Assembly (NCBI GenBank): GCA_024760905.1 | Contig: CM045750.1 | Span: 14,892,919 to 14,956,918 of the forward strand | From: Plotosus lineatus | Taxonomy: Eukaryota; Chordata; Actinopteri; Siluriformes; Plotosidae | Direction of reading: 5' to 3' | Length of the DNA stretch: 64,000 nucleotides | Part shown: positions 12,358 to 25,500 of the stretch, in pieces | Layout of the letters: every line of letters begins with the position of its first letter | How positions within the stretch are numbered: position 1 is the first letter of the stretch | The notes under the pieces: generated by a model | What the model was told of the DNA's origin: nothing | The model's database searches: none | The model's input: only the letters and a program-made list of their open reading frames with translations | Translations under genes and position numbers: made by a program

Positions 12358-12437
<80 letters not shown>
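12346..12437. repeat. (CA)n microsatellite
   Basis: About 90 bp of nearly perfect CA. Confidence 0.95.
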
Positions 12438-12439
<2 letters not shown>

Positions 12440-12544
12440 TAAAAATAAAAAATCTGTCAGTGACCAAATCAAGTCTAAGGCTTCAAAATCTATTTAAGAC
12501 CTTTCTATACAGCAGACTAAACAGTATATAAGAACATTTCTATG

Positions 12545-12775
12545 TGCAGTACACATGTTCTCCCCATACTTGTGTGGGTTTCCTCTGGTGATTCTGGTTT
12601 CCTCCCCACGTTAGGCTAATTGGATTCCAAATTGCTCTGAGTTGTGAGTGTGTGTTTGCAATGCAATAGTCTGTCAAACTGTTTAGGGTGTACCCCACCA
12701 GCTGAGAGCTGTCAGCTGACATAGGCTTCAGCCTCTCCATGACCCGAATAGGACAAAGTGGTCCAGGGAGTGTAT
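12545..12775 (+). mobile_element. SINE-2 body and tail A-like fragment
   Basis: 'acatgttctccccatacttg' and 'gtgtgggtttcctctggtga' identify the body. A diverged tail ends 'aataggacaaagtggtccag'. The head is absent. Confidence 0.6.
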
Positions 12776-13665
12776 TATTTCATGTCCGTGTATTATTAAT
12801 TACACTCATATTAAAAAGTCAATGCAGTACTGTAGTAACTTCCTGACTCAGAACGAACTCAATGAGGAATGAACTGGAACAACCACTGGACCCACCTTTT
12901 TCCAAAGTATTGTTGGTGATTTCCGAAGTATTGATTTTGGTGGACTGCAATCCTCAAGTCATTCTACAGATGTTCTACATGCAACAGATGTGTGTTTTGG
13001 GTCAACTCTCATGTAGACGAACATTTTCCCCAGTGATAACTTTCCGCCAGAGAGCATCAGTTGTTCCCCAATAATTTGACAGTACTTTTGCTCCCACAAG
13101 AATCCTCGACCACGCCCAATGCTCAACTGTAGATACAGTGTTCTTCAGATGGTAAGCTGTGTTGGCTTTCCACATTTATGGAGTATTTGTGAGAGTGCTG
13201 TCACATGCACACAGTGACCACTTTTTAATCACAAAATTGCTATAACTACTTTAAAGTTGCCAGAGCCCTCGTGATAGTCACTCTGTGGCCAGTTTCCTTC
13301 TCGAACTTCCTTCAATTTTGGAGCTACAGCCTGATCCAAGAAGGTTCCTAGTGGTACCATTTCCTGATTATGGACCATTCTGTGCACCTATGGACTGATA
13401 TACCCATTGAACATTAATATCTATGTCCTGATTGTGTCTGTCCACAGCGATATCCCTGTAATCCTTTGACAGTGCCTTGCTTTCAGGTATGCTTTCAGTA
13501 ATCAGAACGATTACAATTGATCTCAGGTTGATATCAGACAACAGTCTGGTGTGTAAATGAGTGTGATTAGTTGGAATTTATTGAGTGCAAGTATTTTTAC
13601 GAGGGGTGATCTTTTAGCCATGTCACTGATTCAAATTTTATTTTCTGAATGATTGCTGTTGTATC
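12776..13665. other. No gene recognised
   Basis: The 70-codon ORF around 12862-13074 has no family resemblance I can name. The region reads like decayed repeat, but I cannot assign it. Confidence 0.35.
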
Positions 13666-13666
13666 T

Positions 13667-13890
13667 TACAACTACAAATCAGAAAAAATTGGGATAGTGT
13701 GGGAAAACACAAATAAAAAAAGATGGGTGCTTATTTACAAGTCAAATGATGTTGACCAGACAAAACTTGAATTATCTTGTGTGCATACTGTTTGCAATAA
13801 GGGACATTTATAAATTATTGCTTTATTATGTTTGTTTTTTTGCTTTTTCCACACTGTCCCAAATTTTTCTGAATTGGAGCTGTATGTGTT
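13667..13890. mobile_element. MITE with about 40-bp terminal inverted repeats
   Basis: The left end ('aaatcagaaaaaattgggat', then 'agtgtgggaaaa') is matched in reverse complement by the right end ('ttttccacactgtcccaaat', then 'ttttctgaattggagctgta'). The interior has no coding capacity. Similar 'ttgggacactgt' MITEs are common in teleosts. Confidence 0.7.
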
Positions 13891-13979
13891 GTAAGTTAAA
13901 TTGAATGAATAAAGCTGAAACAATATTTTTATGTGTTGCATTTTCTATACCCAGTGTCCAAAAGGTAAACTCTTAGAGA

Positions 13980-14325
13980 ACTCATGTTCAGTTCATTTTC
14001 TGTAAACGCTTAATCCTAATTAGGGTCGCGAGGAGGCTGGCGCTCAGCCTAGCTGATTCCGGGCGAGAGCACACCCTGGACAGCTCGCCAGGCCATCAAT
14101 GGACGGAAACAAGCTGACGGCTATGCAGTTACTCTTGTCGAAAGTCAGCAATGTTTTTTTTTTACATAAACCTCACACCATAGACAGTGAGAGACATGGC
14201 CGGCCTTTGATAACCCAATTAGCTGCACTGGAGGGGACAGTGACAACCTTGTGGAGAGTGGGACTCGAACCCCCAACCTGAGGATCAGCAATCCAGCACC
14301 TTTTACCACTAGGCCACCACTGCCC
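13980..14325 (-). mobile_element. SINE-1, tail A, full length
   Basis: Tail A ('cgcttaatcctaattagggt'), body, and a complete head complement ending 'taggccaccactgcccc'. Flanks CTTAGAGA at 13972-13979 and 14326-14333 suggest an 8-bp target duplication. Confidence 0.8.
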
Positions 14326-14782
14326 CTTAGAGATAATACATATTCCAAAACAGTAATCCAGTTGATTTCATACAGCTGGACAATAAAAAAACAAGTCTCA
14401 ACCAGTTATGCCTTGTACACCATGGGATAGAAAGCCCACCTGTACTCTTGCTGTGAGTGTTGTCACAGAGCCACTGAATGCTGGGCAATTATCCTGGAAC
14501 TTTTATTTAGGCTGCATTCAGCTCTGCTTATGCTCATAGCTATCAAGTGAAGACAGAAGAAATTGGTTAGGTTCCTAATGTTTTCTTCTTTTAATCAACC
14601 ATATGTTTATTTGTTTGTTTGTGTGTGTTTACTTATTCTTTCACTTGAGGTGCGGTAGAGGGCATGTTGGCATAGGGTTCAAATTTTGATCTGGTGCTTG
14701 GATTACCGTCTACTTGGGACATACAATATTATTCCTGTTTGTGTGTAAACCCCCAAAGAGATTATTATTATTAATATTATTC

Positions 14783-15076
14783 CTTCATTCAATTTCTGAT
14801 TCGCTTAGTCCTAATTCTGATTCCGATTCTGGGCGAGAGTAGAGTACACTCTGTACAGCTCGCCAAGCCCTCGTAGGGCAAAAACATGCTGACGGCTATG
14901 CAGATGAAAGTCACCAATGGTTCTTTTACATGAATCTCACACCACGGACAGTGAGAGACATGGCCGGCCTTTAATAAGCCAGTTAGCTGCACTGGGTGGG
15001 GGACGGGGACGAGTGGGGCTTGAACCCCCAACCTTAGAATCAGTGATCCGCCACCTTACCATCAGTTCACCACTGC
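14783..15076 (-). mobile_element. SINE-1, tail A
   Basis: 'tcgcttagtcctaattctga' through 'tcagttcaccactgcgcg'. It is more diverged than the neighbouring copy at 13980 and has no clear target duplication. Confidence 0.75.
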
Positions 15077-15121
15077 GCGTATATCTTATTGTACTGTACG
15101 TATATGTACTGTGTATTATAT

Positions 15122-15282
15122 ATTGTATAATGATTTCAGTGTAGCATCCTGATTGATTTTTTTATTTACTTATTTATTTTACAAATAATCAGCTGTTACG
15201 CTTATGTTTTTCAGCTGATTACTGTCGACCACCATTTGGAAGGATGTGTTGTTTAATCTGGCAGAATATATAATGAACATAA

Positions 15283-15327
<45 letters not shown>

Positions 15328-16022
15328 CCTTCCTCTCACTTTAAAAAACACATACAGGGAAGTGGATTTGTTTTTCTATATTTGAATTAGCATGTGAATG
15401 TACTGTAAATGTGCATGGTACTTATGTACTACTGATACCAACCATTGCCAAGGATTGGTTCTGGATCCATTATGATTCTGGTCAGAAAGAGGCCACTAAA
15501 GATGAATAAATTTATTTGTTTTTTTGTTAAAATTAGGAAAGTTATTATTTAAATTAACAATAACAAATTAGCTTAAATCTTTTTGGTAAAGATTTTTTTA
15601 TTCTTTTCATCGACTGCTGTAGAATTTAAACAGCTGAAATGTACTTCAGAAGAGCAGTTCTGTTGCTCATCATTAACACTTGAGTTCCTCTCTGCTTGCC
15701 GTACAACCAATACATATACAGGAACCATGTCCTAGTTTTAAAAATATCTCTGTAGCATTCAGAAATCAATTAGTTTCAGAGAACATCCAGCAGCACACTG
15801 TTTGGCATTATAATTGAAGCTGTGAGCCTTTAATGGAATAATTCAAGCCTTCTGCAGCAAACAGTTCATTCTGTTCATTATATATTCTGCCAGATTAAAC
15901 AGAACATTTCCTTCCAAATTGTGGTTGACAGTAATCAGCTGAAAAACATACGTGTAACAGCTGATTATTTGTAAAAATAAATAAATAAAATAAAAAATGC
16001 TACACTGAAACATTATGAATAT
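15122..16022. repeat. Pair of about 160-bp inverted repeats with a 580-bp spacer
   Basis: The left arm (15122-15286) and right arm (15868-16022) are reverse complements with scattered mismatches. Shared landmarks are 'acaaataatcagctgttac', 'tcagctgattactgtc' and 'ctggcagaatatataatgaa'. The spacer begins with a (TTA)n run at 15284-15327 and has no coding capacity. It could be a foldback-type element or two opposed MITE copies. Confidence 0.75.
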
Positions 16023-16925
16023 GCTTATGGTTTTCAAAGTGATAAGCAAACAGGGTGCTTAAAAAAATTGTAGTGTGTGTGTGTATGGGGGGGGGGTTAT
16101 TAAAATGGTTACCAGCGGAGTGGAATGATAAGTACTTATTACCATGGAGGTGGAAAACATGAATAATAACAGAACAATAAAAGAGTTTTACTGGTATTTA
16201 CGTTATTCATTTTGTATTATCAACCAAAATACTTATATGAAAGCTGAAAATAAACAGAAAACAGCATAATTAAAAAAAAGACCCCTTAATTTCCCCTCCC
16301 TTTAAACATTTTCTTTAAACATTTTCCCAGAAGTAAAATGGAGCCAATCAACACTATCAACTTTAGCACATGGCACATTGAACCAATCAGCACCAACATA
16401 AACAAAAGCACATGGTTTTGGAACATCTTTTAAATTTATGAAGTTAGTGAGCCGGAGAATCTGGTGAAAAATACTCGTCTTCACCTTCTGATTGGTCCAT
16501 ATCTGGCTCATCGCTCCATTCATTCAGAGCATCCCATAGTTTAGCTGTAGCAGTTTCTAATGGTTCATCGGTTCTTGGACATTTACCAAGAGAACACAGC
16601 AAAATCTTTTCCTGTTTTTTTAAAGCAAGGCGGAACAATCAAACGTGTTGTTCCTGATGAACATTATAGACATTCCCCAGTGGCAATGGGTCTTGAAATA
16701 CCATGTAAACTCACTTTTACAGGCAGTGAAGGCCTCATTTTAATGTTACAGAGACTGATTGAATAAAATTGATAAGTTTGATCTACCATTTTGCTCCCAG
16801 TACACATGGGCAGTTATTATACCTAAGATAAAAAACACTGGGGGGGGGGGGGGGGTGCTTATTGGAGCAGGGCGCTTCTTATCTCAAATACAGTGTATAT
16901 ATAATACACAGTACAAATATGTACA
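16023..16925. other. Probable transposon relic, unassigned; G-runs
   Basis: Short ORFs on both strands at 16302-16766 are interrupted. The minus-strand acidic piece 'SEGEDEYFSPDSPAH' hints at a decayed transposase, but no catalytic motif is visible. Runs of G occur at 16087-16096 and 16842-16856. Confidence 0.3.
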
Positions 16926-16941
16926 GATGTACAGTACAATA

Positions 16942-17292
16942 GGGTAGTGGTGGCCTGGTGGTAAAAGGTGCTGGATCATTGATCCTAAGGTTGGGGGTTT
17001 GAGTCCCACTTTCAACAAAGTTATCACTGTCCCCCCCCCAGTGCAGCTAACTGGGTTATCAAAGGCAGGCCATGTCTCTCACTGTATATGGTGTGAGGCT
17101 GTAAAATAACTATTGCTGACTTTCGACAAGAGTAGCTGCAAAGCCATCAGCGTGTTTCTGTCCCTTGCTAAAGGGTTGTGTCAGGAAGGGCATCCAACGT
17201 AAAAACCCATGTCAAATCAAACATGCGAATCATAGATTTGCTGTGACGACCCCTGAGAAAAAAAGGGAACAACCAAAAGGAAAAGAAGATAT
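16942..17292 (+). mobile_element. SINE-1, tail B, perfect 15-bp target duplication
   Basis: Head 'gtggcctggtggtaaaaggt', body, and tail B ('cccttgctaaagggttgtgt', ending 'ccaaaaggaaaagaaga'). ATGTACAGTACAATA occurs at 16927-16941 and 17293-17307. Confidence 0.9.
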
Positions 17293-17314
17293 ATGTACAG
17301 TACAATAAGATATA

Positions 17315-17706
17315 GGGCAGTGGTAGACTGGTGGTAAGGTGCTGGAACACTGATCCCGAGGTTGGAGGTTCAAGCCCCACTCTCAACATGTTGTCACTGT
17401 GTCCCACCCCCCACCCAGTGCAGCTAGCTATCTGGGTCATCAAAAGCCAGCCACGTCTCTCAGTGTCTATGTTGAGAGGCATGTAAAGGAACCATTGCTG
17501 ACTTTCGTCAAGTGTAGGCTGCAATGCTGTCAGCGTGTTTCTTCCCTACACAATCAGAGCTGGCGTTCAACAATTTTTTACCTTCTATGGGCCAGTGGCC
17601 TGGCGAGTTGTCCAGGGTGTACTCTGCCATCACCCAGAATCGGCTGCGATGGGTGCCAGCCTTCACGCAACCCTAATTAGGATTAAGCGGTTCAGAAAAT
17701 GAATGA
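17315..17706 (+). mobile_element. SINE-1, tail A, with an extra segment at the module junction
   Basis: Head and body as usual. After 'cagcgtgtttcttccct' it carries about 45 extra bp (17550-17594) and then joins tail A ('tggcctggcgagttgtccag'). Flanks 'acaataagatata' (17302-17314) and 'acaatacgatata' (17707-17719) differ at one base. It begins within the 3' target duplication of the SINE at 16942-17292. Confidence 0.85.
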
Positions 17707-17954
17707 ACAATACGATATATTTTTACACTGGAGTTTAAGCTATTGGTTTAAATTGATTGTGGTTGTTACGGCATCAAGTCAGGAACATCGAAGACCTGAA
17801 TTTCCACATGTGCTTTCAAGCCAAAACTCAGACCCAACGATGCTTTGAATTCCTCCTTTTTTCTGACTCAGAGCTCATAATTCATGAATTTATAATATGT
17901 GATGAATATTCAGGAACACATAGTTTAATTAGCCTCACAGTTGGCACAATTAGG

Positions 17955-18095
17955 TTTAAGTTGTTTCTGCGTGGAGTTTGTAAGTTCACATCAAGCAGAT
18001 ATGGATTTCCTCTGGGTACTATGGTTTCCTCCCACAGTTCAAGACATACACACATTAGTCCAATAGGATTAAGCGGCTCCACAAATGAATGAGTG
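17955..18095 (+). mobile_element. SINE-2 fragment
   Basis: 'tgcgtggagtttgtaagttc' and 'ggattaagcggctccacaaa' mark body and tail pieces with a large internal loss. Confidence 0.5.
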
Positions 18096-18165
18096 AGTGT
18101 TTCCATTCCTCAATTCACATGAAACAATGGTTATTCTTTATGTACTGAAGAGAAGCTCGGTGAGT

Positions 18166-18480
18166 ATGGCACAGTGGCATAATGATCAGCATGTCCGCAT
18201 CACAGCAAGAAGGTTCTGGAAGTGCCGGACTTGGTGTTTGCATGTTCTCCCCATTGCTTGGGTTTCTGCTGGTTTCTGCAGTTTTCTCCTTCAGTCCAAA
18301 GAGATGCACATGTGAACAACTCGCTGTTTAAGATTAACCCTTGGTGTGAATGTTAGTGGTTCTGTGTTCCCTGCAGTGGTCTGGTGAAGTGTTTAGGGTG
18401 TACACCGCCTTAACCCAGTGTTGGGTGAGATATGCACCAACCTTCCTGTGACTGGTGCGAATTAGGCAGTTTGAGTGAGT
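18166..18480 (+). mobile_element. SINE-2, tail A-like
   Basis: Head 'atggcacagtggcataatga', body 'gcatgttctccccattgctt', and a diverged tail A ('agtgtttagggtgtacaccg'). Strongly mutated. Confidence 0.6.
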
Positions 18481-18986
18481 TTATTATTTTTCTTGTTGGT
18501 TTATGACAAAAAAAACAAACAAAAAAAAACAGCTGGGTAACCTGCTTTCTATTTATCCTCATTTCTATTCCGGCCTTTCAATCATCCTTCTTTTAAATAT
18601 ATAGATAAAGAAGAAGCACGTTTGAGAAGCGCTGATTACATAGCAAAGAGAAGACATGTTCAAGAATGATGTGCAGGATAATAGACTCCACTATTAACTA
18701 CATACACAGCAACATCAACAACAAGGTCGGTTCACCGAGCCAACCGAAAGGCTTTTTTTCGAGTGTGGCCAGAATGCACAATGCTCAAATTCTTCAGATA
18801 TTAAACAAAATGCATTTTTTACAAATGCATGTACTGGCAAAAATTATCCAATCAAGTCTTTCATTAATTATAACTGTACCCATGTTGACGATATGCTTCG
18901 GTGTCCTTGTGGTCTGGTTTATATTGATCGAACCAAAAGAGCACTAACAACACATATTTCAGAGCATGAGACTGCAATACAGGGTA

Positions 18987-19479
18987 CAGGGATCTCTCAC
19001 TTTCCGTGGTTAATTGGGACCGAGACCCCTCCGCGACCGCCGATTTCCACGAAATAGGATCAACCCCCCCGACTGACGTATATGTACATGTATATGTGTA
19101 TATAATATCAATAAATACATATTCAACGCTATAAATGCTTATAATCACAATTAAACATTTAAAAATAATGCATAAGCTGTAAATAAAATATAAATACACA
19201 CACATACATTTATATGTGAGGTGCACACATGCAGATGCACACCTCATATAAAAATGTAAGTTGTTTTGATGGGGGGGTTTTGGGTTGTTTTTTGTTTTGT
19301 GTTTGTTTGGGGTATTTTTTTGTTGTTCCATAATTGGCCTTGTTTTTGCTGCATTTTCCTTAACTTTTCACCCTATTCTTCCTTAATTTCCTTATTTTTT
19401 AATTCGATAAATATAAAAAAAAAAAACGCGATGCACTGAAGACGCATGAATTGAAGCGCGAGGTAGCGAGGAATCCTCG
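18987..19479. mobile_element. MITE with 'cagggatcyctc' ends and TA duplication
   Basis: The left end 'cagggatctctcactttccg' and the complement of the right end 'gcgaggaatcctcg' form short inverted termini. TA flanks both sides (18985-18986 and 19480-19481). Other copies lie at 32362-32818, about 35700-36085, 49340-49590 and 11215-11350. It has no coding capacity and interrupts the Penelope-like frame. Confidence 0.75.
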
Positions 19480-19794
19480 TACCTACACATAACATGGATA
19501 ATGCAATAGCCTGCTACCACTGTACTGTACATGCATTATGCACATGGCTCAGTAGCCTCATTGAGGTTCTGGTGTATAGAGGTTTTTTTTCTCCCGCAAG
19601 AGGTGTAAATTAACTGGTTGCTTAGAAGAGAGGCTTTTTGGATACATACTCTAAATACTGTGGAACTTCAGGGTATAAATGAAAAATTATATGTCTTGTT
19701 TTTTATGAATGTTTGCTCCTGCAGTGTTGTCTGTTCGACCTGCAGTGCGACTTGTGCTACATCATGGATCGTGTTTTTTAAGAATTGACCTGCT

Positions 19795-20119
19795 CAGTTC
19801 ATTTTCTGTAACTGCTTAATGCTAATTAGGGTCGCGGGGAGGCTGGCGCCCATCCCAGCCAACTCTGGGCGAGGGCAGAGTACACCCTGGACAGCTTGCC
19901 AGGCCATCGCAGGGCGGAAACACGCCGACGGCTTTACAGCCTACTCTTGTCGAAAGTCAGCAATGGTTCTTTTACATGCCTCACACCAGAGACAGCGAGA
20001 GACATTGATAACCCAGTTAGCTGCACTGGGGGGACAGTGACAACCTTGTGGAGAGTGGGACTCGAACCCCCAACCTTTGAATCAGTGATCCAGCGCCCTA
20101 TATCACCACTGCCCCTGAT
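19795..20119 (-). mobile_element. SINE-1, tail A, 10-bp target duplication
   Basis: Near-complete minus copy with tail A ('ctgcttaatgctaattaggg') and head complement ('tatcaccactgcccc'). TTGACCTGCT repeats at 19785-19794 and 20120-20129. Confidence 0.85.
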
Positions 20120-20400
20120 TTGACCTGCTGTCTCTCTAAATGCGGAAAAGTGTTGTCCACCCCGATCTTGCCTTGTTGCCTGGGGTGTGACTTATTAACA
20201 GTGATGGGGACAATTACATGCTTGGACTCTAGATTATTAAATTAAACTTTGAAATGGTTCCAATTATTCAATGATGTTATATTTAAAATGTTCCACAATT
20301 CTGTTAATTATGACTCTGACAAAGACCCAGTGTGTTGAAATGGTAATCTGTTTGCACAGATTAAAAGGACTGGAAGATCGATCCGTGTGCTCAAGACGTT

Positions 20401-21117
20401 CTTATGTTTTGTCCTTCGTCCTTCTGAGAAGCACCTGATACTGCACACCTTAAGGATTGATGTGTGATGTGGTTTATTTTGATGAGATTGTACTTCACCC
20501 GCTGGTCTGATTTTCGTATCTTGTTTGTGAGGTTATGAATGAAATTCTTTATTTTAATTTTACAATTTCACAGCAATTAGAAACTCGGGAATGTAAAGAA
20601 TAATATACACAACAACATTTTTTTTGTAATTTAGTTCAGCAACCATTACAGAATGACTGATTTATTCATGCTTCCTTTTAGCACTGGTTTGCTAACCTGG
20701 TGCTAGCAATATGCAATGTCTTCAAGAGAAAAATTAATTGATGGTTTCATTAGATATCTTGGTCAGGTTTAAGTAACTCAATGTAATATTCTTTTTTTTT
20801 TTTCAAATGAGAAATTGCACACATGAGGTAAAGTTTCTGCAAAAAAAAACATTTTGTGAAAGTATTTCACTCAAATCTCTGTATCATTGTGTTAAGTTTT
20901 TTTTTAGATCTCTGAGGTAATGGCTGTGCAAATCCATGATTATCCTGAGGATGGACCTGAAAATGTACAGTATTTTCAATCAGTTTAATTGTTCCCCCTC
21001 CTACATCCTTCTATACTACAATTTGCTAACCTGTACAGTGTGGTAGTCTGCTCAGTGAGGGTGTTTCTGACAGCAGTACAGTGCGATATGAGGTATGCTT
21101 CAGGGATCACCCTTGGC
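20401..21117. other. No recognised feature
   Basis: AT-rich sequence with several homopolymer runs and no supported ORF. Confidence 0.4.
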
Positions 21118-21425
21118 CACTCACTCATTTGCCAAAATGCTTAATCCCATTAGGGTATCAGGGAGGCTGGTGGGTATCTCAGCTGACACTGGGTGAAATT
21201 GGGGTACACCCTGAATAGCTTGACAGACCATGTCAGGTCAACACATACAATTCACGTGCACACCTGAAACAGCCAGTAATCCTAATCTGTACATCTTTTT
21301 TACTGTGTGAAGAAACCAGAGGATCTGGAGGAAATCCATGCAAGCACAAGGAAAACATGCAGCCTCCACACAGACACGCCCTTAACGAACCTAGGACTTG
21401 AAACCTGGACCTTCTTGCTGTCTTC
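21118..21425 (-). mobile_element. SINE-2, tail A, diverged
   Basis: 'atttgccaaaatgcttaatc', 'gggtacaccctgaatagctt' and 'catgcagcctccacacagac' give tail and body in minus orientation. The head is eroded. Confidence 0.65.
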
Positions 21426-21510
21426 TCACACTTTCATATTGTCATGTTATTGCTATAAACTGACACAGAAGCTAAACACAATAGAAGACAGGTGATTAAA
21501 GACACTTATC

Positions 21511-21690
21511 AGTGAGGGCATAGTCGTTACGGTGACGGGTTACTGCTCTGAAGGTCAGCGTTGAATCCCCACTGTCACTACTGTTGGGTCCTTGAGCAGT
21601 GCTCTGAACGCCCAATTCCTCAGTTGTCTAAAAAAATGATAACGAAGTTGCTCTGGATAAGAGCATCTGCCATATGCTGTAAATGTAAGA
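21511..21690 (+). mobile_element. SINE-5 (otophysan-type)
   Basis: A tRNA-like head with a decayed B box is followed by 'gggtccttgagcagtgctct' and the diagnostic tail 'ctctggataagagcatctgc' and 'catatgctgtaaatgtaa'. This class is frequent in catfishes and relatives. Confidence 0.7.
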
Positions 21691-22140
21691 TTAAACCCAT
21701 AATCTGGGATTTTTCATCAGGAAAACCTCTATATTCATCCTAAATGAACAGAAAATGGAAAATAAAACACATCGGCTATGCGTGAGTGGGCGCCTTTAAA
21801 TACATGATGTACTGTACACATCCAAGTGCAGTAGCTGTTACTTTTTAAGATAAATGTTGAATTGGTGGAAAGTTACATAGAACATGGCAGAGAACTAAAA
21901 GCATAATAAACAGTGTGGACGGAAACTGTACAGAGATTAAAAAAAAAAAAAAAAAAAAAGGCTTTGATTAACATTTCTCTGAAACGGATGAACAGAACAC
22001 AAAATGCTTCACGTTTCTATCAATACAGGCTTTACTGAGCACGTCTTAGGCAACAATTTAATCATTTCTGTCCTGATCAGAGTTCAGCCCTTCATGTGCT
22101 TTGGCAAGTACTGTAGGTAAATCCCCCCCCCCAACACCAT
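21691..22140. other. No recognised feature; poly(A) at 21941-21958
   Basis: Contains an A-run of about 18. No supported ORF. Confidence 0.4.
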
Positions 22141-22245
22141 GGTGTATGACTTTGCCAGGTTGCATGGAGGCTAGCGCCTATCTCAGCCAACTCTGGTCTG
22201 AAGGTGGTGTATAGCCCAGACAGCTTGACAGTCCATCACAGACTT
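22141..22245 (-). mobile_element. SINE tail A fragment, diverged
   Basis: 'ggaggctagcgcctatctca' and 'cagacagcttgacagtccat' match the minus-strand tail A pattern. Confidence 0.5.
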
Positions 22246-22849
22246 TGTGCGGACTTTCTTTTCTTATGAACGCACTTCATGATGTACAAAAACAAAGCCT
22301 GCCAGATGTTTTGATCTTCCTCACCGTCGCTTATTTACATGCAGTCCAGTTGTAGATTCAGAATGATGTGCATGTCTCACAGTCAAAGACGTAAGCTTTA
22401 TGATTCGTACATCTATCCTGCCTACTGCTTGGTCCCAAAATATTTATCTTGATGTTAGACTGACTGAACCAATGATCATTTTCAGATAACCAACACTGAA
22501 GAAAACTGATGAGAAGAATAATGTTATAAGTACTGTACCGGTATTATTATTTTTGGTTCCAAAGCTATGTGGCTTTTTTATGACTTTTGGAAGAACAGGC
22601 AGCAAACATTGAAGCCCAACAGGATTACACAGCACATCACAAAGACCCGAAATGGGTACCCAGGTATCAGGTGTCTCTAGCTGCAAGGACAGGGCTGGTT
22701 GATGAGATGGTAAGTGGTCAAGAGGCATCAAGGATCAGGGGTAAGTCTGGTTGGAGGAATAGGGTGGTGATCTAGAAGCGTCCGCATCTAAGGGAGCAAG
22801 TAGAGGCTAATAGGATTAGGATGAGAAGGGTCAGGAAAATGGGTCTGTC
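22246..22849 (-). other. Region 3' of the KCTD12-type gene, probably partly 3' UTR
   Basis: This lies immediately downstream of the stop codon on the minus strand. I see no convincing AATAAA in the proper orientation nearby, so the transcript end is not located. The short ORFs here have no recognisable family. Confidence 0.35.
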
Positions 22850-24260
<1,411 letters not shown>

Positions 24261-24428
24261 ACAAAGTGGAATTTTTCTAAATCCTTCTTCTAAATAAATG
24301 TGAATAATGTCAGTTTTTCTTTATTGGATATGGATTATTATTTATTGGACGTTTATAAACTTATAAAACCTTATTCATCAGCATACAGGCAAATTCTACA
24401 GAATAAAAGCAAATGTACTCTCATTAAT

Positions 24429-24429
<1 letters not shown>

Positions 24430-24513
<84 letters not shown>
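24430..24513. repeat. (TA)n-(TG)n compound microsatellite
   Basis: About 60 bp of TA followed by about 22 bp of TG. Confidence 0.95.
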
Positions 24514-24514
<1 letters not shown>

Positions 24515-24670
24515 CCATTAGTGTTTGTTTATAATTCTTACAGCAGTAATAACGAGCGAAAACACTTTCCATTTGAAATACTGCCATCTAGTGGCCATAT
24601 GTGAGTTATAAAAGGAGGTTAAAAATATGTGTCTTGAAAACAATTAAGAATAATAGAGTATAATCATTGG

Positions 24671-25032
24671 CGCGGGAAGTGGTAGTGGGCTAGTTGTATA
24701 GGTACTGGTTCACTGATCCTAAGATTGGGGGTTCGAGTCCCACTCTCCACAAGGTTGTCACTGCCCCCCCCTTCCCCCCAGTATGCAGCTAACTGGGTTA
24801 TCAAAGGCCTGCCATGTCTCTCACTGTCTATGGTGTGAGGTTCATGTAAAAGAAACATTGCTGACTTTTGTCACGAGTAGCTGCAAAGCCATCAGCATGT
24901 TTCTGCCCTGTGATGGCCTGGCGAGCTGTCCAGGGTATACTCTGCCCTGGCCCAGAGTCAGCTGGGATGGGCATCAGCCTCCCCATGACCCTAATTAGGA
25001 TTAAGCGGTTACAGAAGATGAACTGAACATAA
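24671..25032 (+). mobile_element. SINE-1, tail A, perfect 11-bp target duplication
   Basis: Head 'gtgggctagttgtataggta', B box GGTTCGAGTCC, body, and tail A ending 'ggattaagcggttacagaag'. ATAATCATTGG flanks it at 24660-24670 and 25033-25043. Confidence 0.9.
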
Positions 25033-25207
25033 ATAATCATTGGTGAATTGCTGTGGTGTAAGAGAATAAATATAGAATGTGCTGTATTTCAATTGAATTG
25101 AAGTGGAATTACAGTATTCCTACTTAACCACTGCACACTACATCATCAAGACTATTCCCCCTGAACAGCACAAACTTTTATTTTATTATTCCATGCATGT
25201 CATATTT

Positions 25208-25500
25208 ATGGTGTCGTGGAGGCGTAGTGGTTAGCACACCCATCTCTTCGATTTCCAGGTTCGAGGAGTTTCTGTGTGGAGTTTGCATATTCTCCTCATG
25301 CTTGTTTTGGTTTATTTCCAGGTACAGTACTCCAGTTTGCTTCCACAATCCACAGTCAAAAACATACAAATATGTTAACTGGCTGTCTCAAAATCACCTC
25401 TAGGTGTGAGTGTGAATGCTTGTGTGTGCTGGTCCTGTGCTGGCCCATTGGCTGTTCAGGGTGTAACCCGCCCTCGCCCATTGTTGGCTGAGATGGACAC
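25208..25500 (+). mobile_element. SINE-2, tail A-like
   Basis: 'ggaggcgtagtggttagcac', 'gtgtggagtttgcatattct' and 'gttcagggtgtaacccgccc' give head, body and the start of tail A. It runs into the CA-rich region that follows. Confidence 0.7.

Larger units (their letters stand above)
18690..20400 (+). mobile_element. Penelope-like element relic with GIY-YIG endonuclease
   Basis: One open frame (18776-18976) holds a cysteine-containing segment followed by CPCGLVYIDRTKRAL and HISEHE. This matches the GIY-YIG endonuclease of Penelope-like retroelements, where VYIGKT is usual. After the MITE at 18987-19479 the match resumes near 19630 with EAFWIHTLNTVELQGINEKL, the family's C-terminal signature. 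A SINE interrupts the 3' part at 19795-20119. Frameshifts around 19500-19620 and the D/R replacement in the core show decay. The 3' limit is approximate. Confidence 0.75.

Noticed and set aside
16960..17020. tRNA gene suggested by A and B box motifs
   Set aside because: It is the head of SINE-1; the cloverleaf is incomplete and many copies occur in the window.
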